Source: Chryseobacterium formosense
Lineage (GTDB): Bacteria; Bacteroidota; Bacteroidia; Flavobacteriales; Weeksellaceae
DNA: 64,000 nt
Assembly: GCF_900116415.1 (NCBI RefSeq)
Contig: NZ_FPAP01000001.1
Span: forward strand, 930,001 to 994,000
Direction: 5' to 3'
Of this stretch, positions 6,289 to 14,826 are shown piece after piece (within the stretch, counting starts at the first letter, position 1; each line of letters starts with the position of its first letter). A program made the translations under genes and the position numbers. Under the pieces are notes generated by a model. The model made no database searches. It had not been told where the DNA came from and saw only the letters and a program-made list of their open reading frames with translations.

Positions 6289-7431
6289 TTAATAACCATG
6301 CAAATTAATATCCTCCGTTCTCTGTAAAGTTACTTTTTTTCCCATTTTCTTTTGAATCACTCTGAAATGCTGCAATTCTTCATCGGTAAGAATAGAAATC
6401 GCCGTTCCTGTTTCTCCTGCACGACCCGTTCTACCGATACGGTGAACATAATCCAAAGGTGAGCGTGGCAATTCGTAATTGATGACACATGGTAAGGATT
6501 CGATGTGAATTCCGCGACCAATCAAATCAGTTGCTACTAAAATCTGAGCGCCATTAACTTTAAATTCTTCCAAATTATTTCTGCGTGCACCCTGAGATTT
6601 CTGACTGTGAATCGCAACTGCCTTTATTTTATTTTTCTTTAATTTTTCAACTAAATTATCCGCAGATCTCGTAGAAGAAACAAAAATCAAAGCTTTTTCA
6701 ACTTTCTTTTCTTTAATTAAATATCTTAAAAACGGACCTTTATTTTCGGGAGCAACATGATATGCCAATTGTTCGATATGATCAATTTCAACTTCCTCTT
6801 TTTTGATTTCAATGATAACCGGGTCGATTGATAACCGTTCTTTTATCTCAGAAACTTTATCATTCAAAGTAGCAGAAAATAGAGTAACTTGTTTTGCAAC
6901 AGGCATCATTGCGAAAAGTTTGTTCATCTCCTCACCGAATCCAAGCTGAAACATTTTATCTGCTTCATCAATAACCAGATGCTGAATGGTAGAAATGCTT
7001 ACGGCATTGTGATCAATCAGATCCAGCAATCTTCCCGGCGTTGCGATCAATACTTCTACACCAAACATCCCTTTCATCTGCGGGTTTATTGAAACACCTC
7101 CATAAACAGCCATTGTACGGATTTCACGGTTCAGATTATCGGTAAAAGCTTTAAAAACTTCATCAATCTGAATGGCAAGCTCTCGTGTAGGAACCAATAT
7201 TAAAACCTGAACTTTCCGATCTTTTTTAACCTCGGTTTTTTGTAATTTGTCTAAAATAGGCATTACGAAACAAGCCGTTTTTCCTGAGCCGGTCTGTGCA
7301 ATTCCCATCAGGTTTTTACCGTGTAAAATAACCGGAACAGCCTGCTCCTGAATCGGAAAAGGCTTTAAATAACCCAATTTTTTGACAGAACGAATAATAT
7401 TGCTTGATAATCCTAATGATTCAAATGACAT
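6289..7431 (-). CDS. DEAD-box ATP-dependent RNA helicase (RhlE-like)
   Basis: This 380-residue helicase has all the core DEAD-box motifs in order: the Q motif around PFPIQ, motif I AQTGSGKT (45-52), PTRELA (81-86), TPGR (131-134), DEAD (155-158), SAT (186-188), the VATDLIGRGIHI block, and HRIGRTGR (330-337). The protein ends soon after the second RecA-like domain, with no long basic tail, so it is a short RhlE-type helicase. It unwinds RNA duplexes in ribosome assembly or mRNA decay; the specific RNA is not evident. It appears to be a single-gene unit with its own -7 box at 7449-7456. Confidence 0.93.
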   Translation of the reverse strand: MSFESLGLSSNIIRSVKKLGYLKPFPIQEQAVPVILHGKNLMGIAQTGSGKTACFVMPILDKLQKTEVKKDRKVQVLILVPTRELAIQIDEVFKAFTDNLNREIRTMAVYGGVSINPQMKGMFGVEVLIATPGRLLDLIDHNAVSISTIQHLVIDEADKMFQLGFGEEMNKLFAMMPVAKQVTLFSATLNDKVSEIKERLSIDPVIIEIKKEEVEIDHIEQLAYHVAPENKGPFLRYLIKEKKVEKALIFVSSTRSADNLVEKLKKNKIKAVAIHSQKSQGARRNNLEEFKVNGAQILVATDLIGRGIHIESLPCVINYELPRSPLDYVHRIGRTGRAGETGTAISILTDEELQHFRVIQKKMGKKVTLQRTEDINLHGY

Positions 7432-7448
7432 ATGAAATTTATTTATTA

Positions 7449-7456
7449 CAAAGATA
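7449..7456 (-). promoter_or_regulatory. -7 box for the DEAD-box helicase
   Basis: TATCTTTG on the minus strand matches TAnnTTTG and lies 18 bases upstream of the helicase ATG, predicting a short leader. Confidence 0.6.
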
Positions 7457-7603
7457 AACTATTGAAGAACTGCTTTTGCAGATTTAAGTACTTTTCACAA
7501 CACAATTTATTTTTAAAATGCCGTTTTGTCCGATAATTCTGTTTTGGATAAATTTTTGAGTAATAATTTTTATAAATTTATCAAAAATTCGATCATCTTA
7601 GAT

Positions 7604-8209
7604 ATGAAAAAAGCATTAATAATAGTCGATGTACAGAATGATTTCTGTGAAGGCGGAGCGCTTGCCGTTCCCGGAGCGAATGAAATTATTCCTTATATCA
7701 ACCTTCTGATGGAAGAGAATGATTACGAGCAGATTGTTCTTACACAGGATTGGCATCCGGCAAATCATAAAAGTTTCGCAAGCAATAACGGTAGAAAAGT
7801 TGGGGAAAGTATTATTTTAAATGGTGTTCCGCAGTTTATGTGGCCCGATCACTGTATTGAAGGAACTTTCGGTGCAGAATTTCATAAAGATCTGAATCGT
7901 GATAAAGTAACACATATTGTCCAAAAAGGAAAAAATACGGAGATTGATGCATACAGCGGTTTTCAGGATAATAATCATTTTATGAAAACCGGATTGGATG
8001 ATTTTCTGAAATATCACGAAATTCAATTGGTTGAAATTGTCGGTTTAGCTTTAGATTACTGTGTAAAATTCACTTGTCTTGATGCGGTTGCCAATGGCTT
8101 TATTACGTGTCTGCATTTCAACGGAACACGTGCTGTGAACGTAAAACCTGATAATGGTAAAGATGCTATTTTTGAAATGTTACAGAAAGGAGTAACGGTT
8201 TTGGGGTAA
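7604..8209 (+). CDS. pncA: Nicotinamidase PncA
   Basis: This 201-residue enzyme hydrolyses nicotinamide to nicotinate for NAD salvage. The catalytic triad is visible as Asp9 (ALIIVDVQNDF), Lys108 (IVQKGKN) and Cys153 (GLALDYCVKFT). The metal ligands are Asp49 and His51 (TQDWHPANH) and His83 (MWPDHCIEGT). The frame extends 78 bases farther upstream, but that extension has no family similarity and MKKALIIVDVQNDF is the normal family start. It is transcribed divergently from the helicase and appears to be a single gene. Confidence 0.95.
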   Translation: MKKALIIVDVQNDFCEGGALAVPGANEIIPYINLLMEENDYEQIVLTQDWHPANHKSFASNNGRKVGESIILNGVPQFMWPDHCIEGTFGAEFHKDLNRDKVTHIVQKGKNTEIDAYSGFQDNNHFMKTGLDDFLKYHEIQLVEIVGLALDYCVKFTCLDAVANGFITCLHFNGTRAVNVKPDNGKDAIFEMLQKGVTVLG

Positions 8210-8271
8210 AAATTAAAACACGAATTTTTTCACAAATTACATAAATTTCAATCTTGTAATTAACATTCGTC

Positions 8272-8350
8272 TGTCATTCTGAATGGAACGAACTGAAATG
8301 AAGAATCTCTCTAACAATAAATATAGATTCTTCCTTCGTCCAGAATGACA
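8272..8350. repeat. Palindromic intergenic element (REP/MITE-like)
   Basis: The ends TGTCATTCTG (8272-8281) and CAGAATGACA (8341-8350) are perfect inverted repeats. Inside them AAGAATCT (8301-8308) pairs with AGATTCTT (8325-8332). Elements of this style, with TGTCATTCTG ends, are common between genes of Flavobacteriia. It sits between convergent genes, just before a terminator. Its copy number in this genome cannot be judged from one window. Confidence 0.6.
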
Positions 8351-8365
8351 AACTTTCAAAATAAA

Positions 8366-8392
8366 AAAGACGTTGATTTTTTCAACGTCTTT
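8366..8392. terminator. Bidirectional terminator between pncA and the pseudouridine synthase gene
   Basis: An 11-bp perfect stem AAAGACGTTGA/TCAACGTCTTT with a 5-base T loop and A/T tracts on both sides lies between two converging genes. Confidence 0.85.
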
Positions 8393-8430
8393 GTATTTTA
8401 TTTATCGAAATCCGAAATCTCGTATTCCGA

Positions 8431-9573
8431 TTAAAGCATTTTAAGATTGTTCACCTCCTGCTCCGATAAGATTCTCCAGTGACCTCTTTTGATGTTTTTC
8501 TTCGTTAATCCTGCAAACATTACTCTGTCAAGCGCTTCAACTTCATATCCTAATCTCTGGAAAATTCTTCTGATCACACGATTCCAGCCGATGTGAATCT
8601 CAATTCCCACTTCATTTCTAGGTTTTCCTTCGATGAAAGAAATCTGATCTACAACGGCAACACCTTCATCCAGACGAATTCCTTCAGCAATAAGCTTCAT
8701 GTCTTCATTGGTTAGTTTTTTATCTAACGTTACATGATAAATTTTCTTTGCATCAAAAGAAGGATGCGTTAATTTCTTTGTCATGTGACCGTCATTTGTT
8801 AATAAAATAACTCCGGTTGTAGAACGATCAAGTCTTCCTACAGGAAAAACTCTATACGGTGAAGCATTAGCAACCAAATCCATTACGGTTTTTCTTGCTT
8901 TGTCGTCTTTTGTAGTAGAAATATATCCTTTTGGTTTATTTAAAAGAACATATACTGGTTTTTCCGGAGTGATGTTCTGTCCGTCAAAAACCACTTTATC
9001 GGTTTTCTGAACCTGATAACCCATTTCAGTTACCACTTTTCCGTTTACTTCTACCAAGCCTTGAGTAATCAGTTCATCAGCTTCTCTTCTGCTGCAAATT
9101 CCTGAGTTGGCGATGTATTTATTTAGACGGATGGTGTCTTTATGAATATCTTTATCAATTTTGTTCAGTCTTCTTTTCTGAACAAACGATTTATTTTTAT
9201 CTTCTCTGTTGTCAGTTCCCGGTCTTTTACCGTATTTTAAGCTACCTCTTTCGTATTTATCTCTGGTATCAAAACTACCGGGTCTGCTGCTGCCCCTTTT
9301 TGGTGCTGATTTACTGAAAGCCTTTCTCTCTTCACCCGAAGTGGTGATAAAAGGTTCTTGTTCAGTTTTCCCAAATTTTTTATCCATTCGGTCCTGGTAA
9401 CTCGTGCCATTACTTCTTTTGGAATCAGAATTTCTTTCTCCTGCTTTAGGAAAAGATTTTTTGAAAGGTTTTGACCCGGAATTTCCGGATCTTGAAGCGC
9501 GAGAATCATCAGAATTATTTCTTGTTGAACTTCTTGGTTTCTTTGGTCTTCCTGAATTATTGTCTCTGCTCAT
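8431..9573 (-). CDS. rRNA pseudouridine synthase (RluB/RsuA family) with basic N-terminal extension
   Basis: This 380-residue protein converts uridine to pseudouridine in rRNA. An S4 RNA-binding domain spans about residues 148-195 (IRLNKYIANSGICSRREADELI). The RsuA-type catalytic domain follows, with the signature GRLDRSTTGVILLTNDG and nucleophile Asp249. The first 140 or so residues are a low-complexity tail rich in Ser, Arg, Lys, Asn and Gly, probably a disordered RNA-binding extension seen in flavobacterial members. The Met at 9573 is used because the promoter box at 9588-9595 would exclude the upstream start at 9600. The exact modified uridine cannot be deduced. Confidence 0.92.
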   Translation of the reverse strand: MSRDNNSGRPKKPRSSTRNNSDDSRASRSGNSGSKPFKKSFPKAGERNSDSKRSNGTSYQDRMDKKFGKTEQEPFITTSGEERKAFSKSAPKRGSSRPGSFDTRDKYERGSLKYGKRPGTDNREDKNKSFVQKRRLNKIDKDIHKDTIRLNKYIANSGICSRREADELITQGLVEVNGKVVTEMGYQVQKTDKVVFDGQNITPEKPVYVLLNKPKGYISTTKDDKARKTVMDLVANASPYRVFPVGRLDRSTTGVILLTNDGHMTKKLTHPSFDAKKIYHVTLDKKLTNEDMKLIAEGIRLDEGVAVVDQISFIEGKPRNEVGIEIHIGWNRVIRRIFQRLGYEVEALDRVMFAGLTKKNIKRGHWRILSEQEVNNLKML

Positions 9574-9587
9574 GCTAAATATTTGTG

Positions 9588-9595
9588 CAAAGATA
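9588..9595 (-). promoter_or_regulatory. -7 box for the pseudouridine synthase gene
   Basis: TATCTTTG on the minus strand matches TAnnTTTG and ends 15 bases before the ATG at 9573. It fixes the start codon choice. Confidence 0.62.
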
Positions 9596-9629
9596 GTCAA
9601 TTTAGTAACGAGTTAAAAATTAAGAATCA

Positions 9630-9637
9630 TAACTTTG
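9630..9637 (+). promoter_or_regulatory. -7 box for aroB
   Basis: TAACTTTG matches TAnnTTTG and lies 38 bases upstream of the aroB ATG. Confidence 0.58.
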
Positions 9638-9675
9638 TAGCATAGTATATCTTTAATTAATAAAAAAATCATACG

Positions 9676-10722
9676 ATGATTACCATATTAGACGAAAATT
9701 TTTCGCAGCTTAATCAATTCATGACCGGAAAATCATTCAGCAAAGTTTTTATTTTGGTGGATGAAAATACGCATGAATATTGCCTTCCCACACTTCTTGG
9801 AAATTTAGAGACTGACATCGCTTTTGAAATTCTTGAAATTGAAGCTGGTGAAGAGATGAAAAATATTCAGACTGCCAATCAGCTTTGGGAAATTCTTACA
9901 GAAATGCAGGCAGACCGAAAAGCTTTGATCATCAATCTTGGAGGTGGTGTCATTACAGATATGGGAGGGTTCGTTGCTTCTACTTATAAAAGAGGAATTC
10001 AGTTTATCAATATTCCTACAACTTTGCTTTCGATGTGTGACGCGTCAATCGGTGGGAAAACGGGAATTGATCTAATGCATTATAAAAATATGGTGGGAAC
10101 TTTTTCTTTTCCCGAACAAATCTTTGTGCATACAGGATTTTTAAACACACTTCCTGGCAAAGAATTAAAAAGCGGTTTTGCTGAAATGCTGAAGCATGGT
10201 TTGATTGCCGATAAAAAACATTGGGAAGATTTAATTCATTTGCAGCATTTAGATCCGGTCGGAATTGAACCTTTCATTCCGCAATCAATGGAAATAAAGC
10301 AGGAAATTGTAAATGCAGATTTCCATGAGAAGGATGTAAGAAAAACACTGAATTTCGGGCATACCATTGGTCATGCGATTGAAAGCTTATGTCTTCAAAG
10401 CGAAAATCTTATTCTGCATGGAGAAGCAGTTGCTTTGGGAATGATTTGCGAAGCTCACCTTTCTTATCTTGAGGGTTTAATATGTAAAGAAGATTCTGAA
10501 ATGATTACAGAAAATATAGCGAGATATTTTTGTTATATTGATATTACAGGTTTTGCTGAAGACAAGATTTTTGATCTATTATTAAACGATAAGAAAAATA
10601 CAGATGCAAAAATCAATTTTTCGTTGCTTTCCGGAATCGGTTCTTGTGTCTTTGATCATCAGTGTTCTACAGAAAATATTCAAAAATCAATTGATTTCTA
10701 TAAAAAAATTAGCGGATTTTAG
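9676..10722 (+). CDS. aroB: 3-dehydroquinate synthase
   Basis: This 348-residue NAD- and metal-dependent enzyme cyclises DAHP to 3-dehydroquinate, the second step of the shikimate pathway. The nucleotide-binding block GGGVITDMGGFVASTYKRG spans residues 89-107, followed by IPTTLLSMCDASIGGKTGID. Metal-site residues are Glu170 (FAEMLKHG), the histidines of NFGHTIGHAIE (229-233), and His248 in LHGEAVALGM. Its length is normal for the family. No other shikimate gene is adjacent, so it appears to be monocistronic. Confidence 0.96.
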   Translation: MITILDENFSQLNQFMTGKSFSKVFILVDENTHEYCLPTLLGNLETDIAFEILEIEAGEEMKNIQTANQLWEILTEMQADRKALIINLGGGVITDMGGFVASTYKRGIQFINIPTTLLSMCDASIGGKTGIDLMHYKNMVGTFSFPEQIFVHTGFLNTLPGKELKSGFAEMLKHGLIADKKHWEDLIHLQHLDPVGIEPFIPQSMEIKQEIVNADFHEKDVRKTLNFGHTIGHAIESLCLQSENLILHGEAVALGMICEAHLSYLEGLICKEDSEMITENIARYFCYIDITGFAEDKIFDLLLNDKKNTDAKINFSLLSGIGSCVFDHQCSTENIQKSIDFYKKISGF

Positions 10723-10879
10723 ATTTTCAACTAAATTTTTAAACCGGTTTTTAATAAATATTATATTCATAACATAATATTAGAATTCTGTTTAATTGTT
10801 TGATTTTTAAAATATTACAAAATGTTCTTCATCCACAGAAGGGCATTTTTTATTTGTGTGAAATAGATAAAAATAGTTT

Positions 10880-10895
10880 TGGCAAGCAATTTGAA
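10880..10895 (+). promoter_or_regulatory. Sigma-54-like -24/-12 element upstream of the first beta-barrel gene
   Basis: TGGCAA-N5-TTGAA, with the same spacing as the element of the paralogous gene at 11714-11729, resembles the sigma-54 consensus TGGCAC-N5-TTGCW. The expected transcript start would leave a leader of about 75 bases. A TAnnTTTG match (TAGTTTTG, 10874-10881) overlaps it, so a housekeeping promoter is also possible. Confidence 0.45.
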
Positions 10896-10982
10896 AGATT
10901 CGATTCGTCAAACTCAAAAAAGTTTGGTAGTAAAATTTAAAATTAGAAAAATTAGAATTAGTAAATATTAAAAATTTAAGTT

Positions 10983-11624
10983 ATGAAAAAGTTAATTTTA
11001 GGAATAGCAGTATTGTCAACTTCATTGGCATTTGCGCAGACTACACAACCTACTCCATCGTCAACATCACCAGTAAGATTTGGGATTAAGGCAGGGATGA
11101 ACGTTTCTTCATTGTCAGATGATGAAACTTTAGAAGATCAGGGCTCTAAAATCGGTTTTAACGCAGGTGTATTTGCAAATATTCCTGTTGCAGAATCTTT
11201 CAGCATTCAGCCGGAGGTTTTATATTCTCAGTACGGAGACAAGTATGACTATGTAGTAGCAGGTAACAGATATTCTTACGCAAACCATTTAGACTATATC
11301 ACAGTTCCGGTAATGTTCCAATATAACTTTATTCCAAATTTATATGTTGAGGCAGGTCCTGAGTTTGGGTTTATGGTAAGCGCAAAAAACAAAGCTAAGA
11401 ATGAAACCAATAACGATGTATTGGCAGAATCTGGAAATTATAAAGATAATTTCAACACATTTAATGTTGGTATCGGTTTAGGGGCAGGTTATTATTTCAC
11501 AGATAACATCGGTTTAACAGCAAGATATGTAGCAGGTGTTACAGATATTGCGAAAGATAGACCTAATGGGTCTGATGCTATCAGAAATAATACTTTCCAA
11601 GTTGGTTTAGCATTTAAGTTCTAA
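10983..11624 (+). CDS. Outer-membrane beta-barrel (porin-family) protein, paralogue 1
   Basis: This 213-residue secreted protein has a signal peptide MKKLILGIAVLSTSLAFAQ and then a beta-barrel of the OMP_b-brl_2 type. Typical blocks are RFGIKAGMNVSSL near the start, GVFANIPVAESFSIQPEVLYSQYG, YITVPVMFQYNFIPNLYVEAGPEFGFM, and the C-terminal NNTFQVGLAFKF ending in an aromatic residue, as outer-membrane barrels do. It is clearly a duplicate of the next gene (about half the residues agree over the barrel). The cargo or pore function is unknown. Both copies have sigma-54-like upstream elements. Confidence 0.88.
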   Translation: MKKLILGIAVLSTSLAFAQTTQPTPSSTSPVRFGIKAGMNVSSLSDDETLEDQGSKIGFNAGVFANIPVAESFSIQPEVLYSQYGDKYDYVVAGNRYSYANHLDYITVPVMFQYNFIPNLYVEAGPEFGFMVSAKNKAKNETNNDVLAESGNYKDNFNTFNVGIGLGAGYYFTDNIGLTARYVAGVTDIAKDRPNGSDAIRNNTFQVGLAFKF

Positions 11625-11650
11625 GAAAACAATCTTAATTTCAAATAAAA

Positions 11651-11682
11651 AAATGTCAGATTCATTACAGAATCTGGCATTT
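11651..11682 (+). terminator. Terminator after the first beta-barrel gene
   Basis: AAATGTCAGATTC (11651-11663) pairs with GAATCTGGCATTT (11670-11682) through one G-U wobble, followed by a T-rich stretch. It separates the two paralogues into independent transcripts. Confidence 0.8.
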
Positions 11683-11713
11683 TTATTTAATTACCATTAA
11701 AATTAATATAAAT

Positions 11714-11729
11714 TGGCAAGGTTTTTGAT
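11714..11729 (+). promoter_or_regulatory. Sigma-54-like -24/-12 element upstream of the second beta-barrel gene
   Basis: TGGCAA-N5-TTGAT lies 49 bases upstream of the ATG at 11778. It repeats the arrangement seen at 10880-10895, and nothing else in the two upstream regions is as well conserved. Confidence 0.5.
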
Positions 11730-11777
11730 TTGAATTGCGGTAGTTTTTCAATAATAAACAAATTAAAAACAAAAGCT

Positions 11778-12356
11778 ATGAAAAAACTATTTTTAGGACT
11801 TGCTATCGCTGCAAGTTCATTATCATTTGCTCAAGAAAAAGCTAAAGAATCTTCTTCAGCGGTAACTTTCGGAATAAAAGCCGGATTAAATGTAGCTTCA
11901 ATTAATGATGATGCATTCAAAGCAAAAGCTGGAATTTACGGTGGTGTTTTTGCAAACATTCCTGTTGCAAGCTCATTCAGTGTTCAGCCTGAACTTTTGT
12001 ATAATGGGATGGGTGCTAAATTTGAGGGATTGTCTGATGTAAGATTAAATCTAGACTATATTTCTGTACCTGTAATGCTTCAGTATAACCTTTTACCTGA
12101 GTTGTACGTAGAAGCTGGTCCACAGTTCAGTTTTGCAATCAACAAAAAAGTTAAAGGTGATGCAGGTTCTGCAGATGTAGATGATCTTTTTAAAGGTTTT
12201 GACTTAGGAATAGGTCTTGGTGCAGGTTATTACTTTGATCAGAAATTTGGTCTTACGGCTAGATTTGTTGCCGGAGTTACCGATATTGCTGAAAATAATC
12301 CTGGTGACGCAATCAGAAATAATCTTTTCCAGGTTGGTGTTGCTTATAAATTCTAA
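11778..12356 (+). CDS. Outer-membrane beta-barrel (porin-family) protein, paralogue 2
   Basis: This 192-residue protein has the signal peptide MKKLFLGLAIAASSLSFAQ and the same barrel blocks as its upstream paralogue: FGIKAGLNVASI, GVFANIPVASSFSVQPELLYN, YISVPVMLQYNLLPELYVEAGPQFSF and NNLFQVGVAYKF. The upstream in-frame start at 11730 is rejected because it lies at the sigma-54-like element and would bury the signal peptide. The loop between strands 5 and 6 is shorter than in paralogue 1. Function beyond an outer-membrane location is unknown. Confidence 0.88.
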   Translation: MKKLFLGLAIAASSLSFAQEKAKESSSAVTFGIKAGLNVASINDDAFKAKAGIYGGVFANIPVASSFSVQPELLYNGMGAKFEGLSDVRLNLDYISVPVMLQYNLLPELYVEAGPQFSFAINKKVKGDAGSADVDDLFKGFDLGIGLGAGYYFDQKFGLTARFVAGVTDIAENNPGDAIRNNLFQVGVAYKF

Positions 12357-12374
12357 GATAATTTAAAACTAAAA

Positions 12375-12410
12375 AAAAAGGTCAGATTTCATTTGAAATC
12401 TGACCTTTTT
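12375..12410. terminator. Strong bidirectional terminator
   Basis: The 16-bp arms AAAAAGGTCAGATTTC and GAAATCTGACCTTTTT surround a 4-base loop between the convergent beta-barrel and purF genes. Confidence 0.9.
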
Positions 12411-12428
12411 CATTTTATAATTAAAATT

Positions 12429-13928
12429 TTAATTAAATAATTCCACTTCCTCTCCTTTTCCTACAGGATATTCTTCTGTAAAGCATCCGAAGCAGTGGTT
12501 GGATGAACCTAAAATTACTTTTAAGTTTTCTGTGCTTAAAAATTCTAAAGAATCAACTCCTAAATAGTCTCTAAGCTCTTCTGTCGTCATATTTGCAGAA
12601 ATCAAATCATCTTTTGAAGGGGTGTCAATTCCTAAATAACAAGGCGCGATAATTGGCGGAGAAACACTTCTGAAGTGAATTTCCTTAACTCCTGCATCTT
12701 TCAGGATTTTAACCAACCTTTTCGAAGTTGTTCCACGAACGATAGAATCGTCGATGATTACTACTCTTTTGTCTTTAATTTCGGAAATAATCGGATTCAG
12801 TTTTAAGTTCACTACTCTTTCTCTCATTTCCTGAGTCGGGACGATGAAACTTCTTCCGATGTATCTGTTTTTAATCAAAACCGGACGGAAAGGTATTCCC
12901 GAAGCTTTGGAAAAACCAATTGCAGCAGGAACTCCGGAATCCGGAACTCCAATTACCACATCAGCTTCCACAGGAGCCTGTTCCCAGATTTTTTCTCCCG
13001 ATTTTTCTCTGATTTCGTAAACGTTGATATTTTCTAATGTAGAGTCGGGTCTTGCAAAATAAATGTATTCAAAAGAACAGATTCTCTGCTTTCCTTTTTC
13101 TTCATTTACCATGTATGAGTTTAATTTTCCAGGTTCGTTTTCATTGGTATAAATGATTTCTCCCGGTAAAATATCACGAACATATTGAGCTCCAACAGCG
13201 TCTAAAGCTACAGATTCTGAAGCTACAACGTAAGAATTTTCGTTGATTGCTCCCAAAACCAAAGGTCTGATCCCGTTGAAATCTCTGAATGCGAAGAATT
13301 TATTTCTTGTCATCCCTACAACAGAATAGGCTCCTTCAATTTTCTCCATTGTTGCTTTGATAGCGCCACGAAGTCCCAAATCAAGATTTTTCTGGATTAA
13401 TCTCAAAATAACCTCAGAATCGGAAGTCGCTCTGAAAACTACACCTTCAGCTTCCAGTTCGTGTTTCAATTCTTTTGCATTGGTAAGGTTACCGTTATGC
13501 GCAATAGAAAGGATAATCTGGTCATATTCGTTTTTTGCGAAAAATGGCTGAAAATTATATTTCTTTTTGTCTCCTGCAGTCGTATAACGAGTGTGTCCGA
13601 TTGCAGAATTTCCCATAAAAGTTTCAGGATCCTGGATCTCTTTATAAACATCCAAAACCAACCCTTCATCTTTCATATTGGTAATTTTTCCGTCCTTTAA
13701 AACAGAAATACCACAAGCTTCCTGACCTCTGTGCTGAAGTGCAAAAAGCCCGAACTGTGAAAGAGAAAACGTATCAAGATCGTTGTCAGAATACATTCCG
13801 AAGATTCCGCACTCCTCGTTCGGAGCATCCAGTCTTTCTTCTTCCTGCGTTCTGAAAAGATTTCTTCCGTAGGTTTGAGTTTCAAACTGTTTTAAATATT
13901 CACTTTTATGAATGTCTAAACTTTTCAT
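12429..13928 (-). CDS. purF: Amidophosphoribosyltransferase PurF
   Basis: This 499-residue enzyme makes 5-phosphoribosylamine from PRPP and glutamine, the first committed step of purine synthesis. The N-terminal Ntn glutaminase nucleophile is Cys40 in NEECGIFGMYS, so a 39-residue leader must be removed to mature the enzyme; this is longer than the short leader of B. subtilis PurF. The PRPP-binding motif VVIIDDSIVRGTT spans 389-401. Cys284, Cys430, Cys479 and Cys482 (CFGC) correspond to the 4Fe-4S ligands of the B. subtilis type. The purC gene lies 107 bases upstream on the same strand. Confidence 0.96.
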   Translation of the reverse strand: MKSLDIHKSEYLKQFETQTYGRNLFRTQEEERLDAPNEECGIFGMYSDNDLDTFSLSQFGLFALQHRGQEACGISVLKDGKITNMKDEGLVLDVYKEIQDPETFMGNSAIGHTRYTTAGDKKKYNFQPFFAKNEYDQIILSIAHNGNLTNAKELKHELEAEGVVFRATSDSEVILRLIQKNLDLGLRGAIKATMEKIEGAYSVVGMTRNKFFAFRDFNGIRPLVLGAINENSYVVASESVALDAVGAQYVRDILPGEIIYTNENEPGKLNSYMVNEEKGKQRICSFEYIYFARPDSTLENINVYEIREKSGEKIWEQAPVEADVVIGVPDSGVPAAIGFSKASGIPFRPVLIKNRYIGRSFIVPTQEMRERVVNLKLNPIISEIKDKRVVIIDDSIVRGTTSKRLVKILKDAGVKEIHFRSVSPPIIAPCYLGIDTPSKDDLISANMTTEELRDYLGVDSLEFLSTENLKVILGSSNHCFGCFTEEYPVGKGEEVELFN

Positions 13929-14035
13929 TTCTATTTTTTCTAATCTAGATTTTATTTTGATAGATTTATAAATTAGATGAAAAATTAAATATTATGTTAA
14001 ATAAGAAAACTTAACATCTAATTTTATCTAAAATC

Positions 14036-14758
14036 TTATTTGCCTAAAGCTACTTTCAACCTATTGTAGATCTCAACATATGCTTCAGTTACTTCTCCTA
14101 AGTCTCTTCTGAATCTGTCTTTATCTAGCTTCTTCATGGTATCTTTATCCCAAAGTCTGCAAGTATCTGGAGAAATTTCGTCTGCCAAGATGATCTCACC
14201 GTCAGCAGTTTTTCCCAATTCGATTTTGAAATCAACCAGGATGATGTTCATTTTGTCGAAAAGATCAATAAGGATTTCGTTGATGTCTGAAGTTAATTCA
14301 TACATTTCGTCAAGCTCTTCATACGTTGCAGCTCCTAAGAAAACAGCGTGGTGATCGTTGATAAGCGGATCTCCCAACTCGTCTTTTTTGTAGCAGATAT
14401 CGAAGATGGTAACAGGAGATTTAATTCCTTCCTCAACTCCTAATCTCTGAGCCATGCTTCCTGCAGAATAGTTTCTCACGACCATTTCCAAAGGAATAAT
14501 TGATACTTTCTTTACCAATTGCTCTCTTTCGTCTAATTGTTTGATGAAATGAGTTTTAATCCCTTTTTCATTTAAATATTCGAAGATTAAAGTAGTGATG
14601 GCATTATTCATCTCTCCTTTCAAATCTACAGAACCTCTTTTCTGAGCATTAAATGCTGTAGCATCGTCTTTAAAACGTACTACTACTTCATTAGGATTTT
14701 CGGTAGCAAATACTTGTTTTGCTTTACCTTCGTACAACATTTCTAGCTTTTGACTCAT
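14036..14758 (-). CDS. purC: SAICAR synthetase PurC
   Basis: This 240-residue enzyme joins CAIR and aspartate, using ATP, to form SAICAR in purine synthesis. It starts with the normal family N-terminus [16 protein letters not shown]. It also has the ATP-site block [15 protein letters not shown] and the signatures [13 protein letters not shown] (residues about 91-103) and [14 protein letters not shown]. It is followed after 107 bases by purF on the same strand. No other purine genes lie in this window. Confidence 0.97.
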   Translation of the reverse strand: MSQKLEMLYEGKAKQVFATENPNEVVVRFKDDATAFNAQKRGSVDLKGEMNNAITTLIFEYLNEKGIKTHFIKQLDEREQLVKKVSIIPLEMVVRNYSAGSMAQRLGVEEGIKSPVTIFDICYKKDELGDPLINDHHAVFLGAATYEELDEMYELTSDINEILIDLFDKMNIILVDFKIELGKTADGEIILADEISPDTCRLWDKDTMKKLDKDRFRRDLGEVTEAYVEIYNRLKVALGK

Positions 14759-14826
14759 AATTTTTACTTTTTACTTTAGAAAACCTCGAAATTCAAAGTT
14801 TTCGGTTATAGTTAGATTTATTACTT

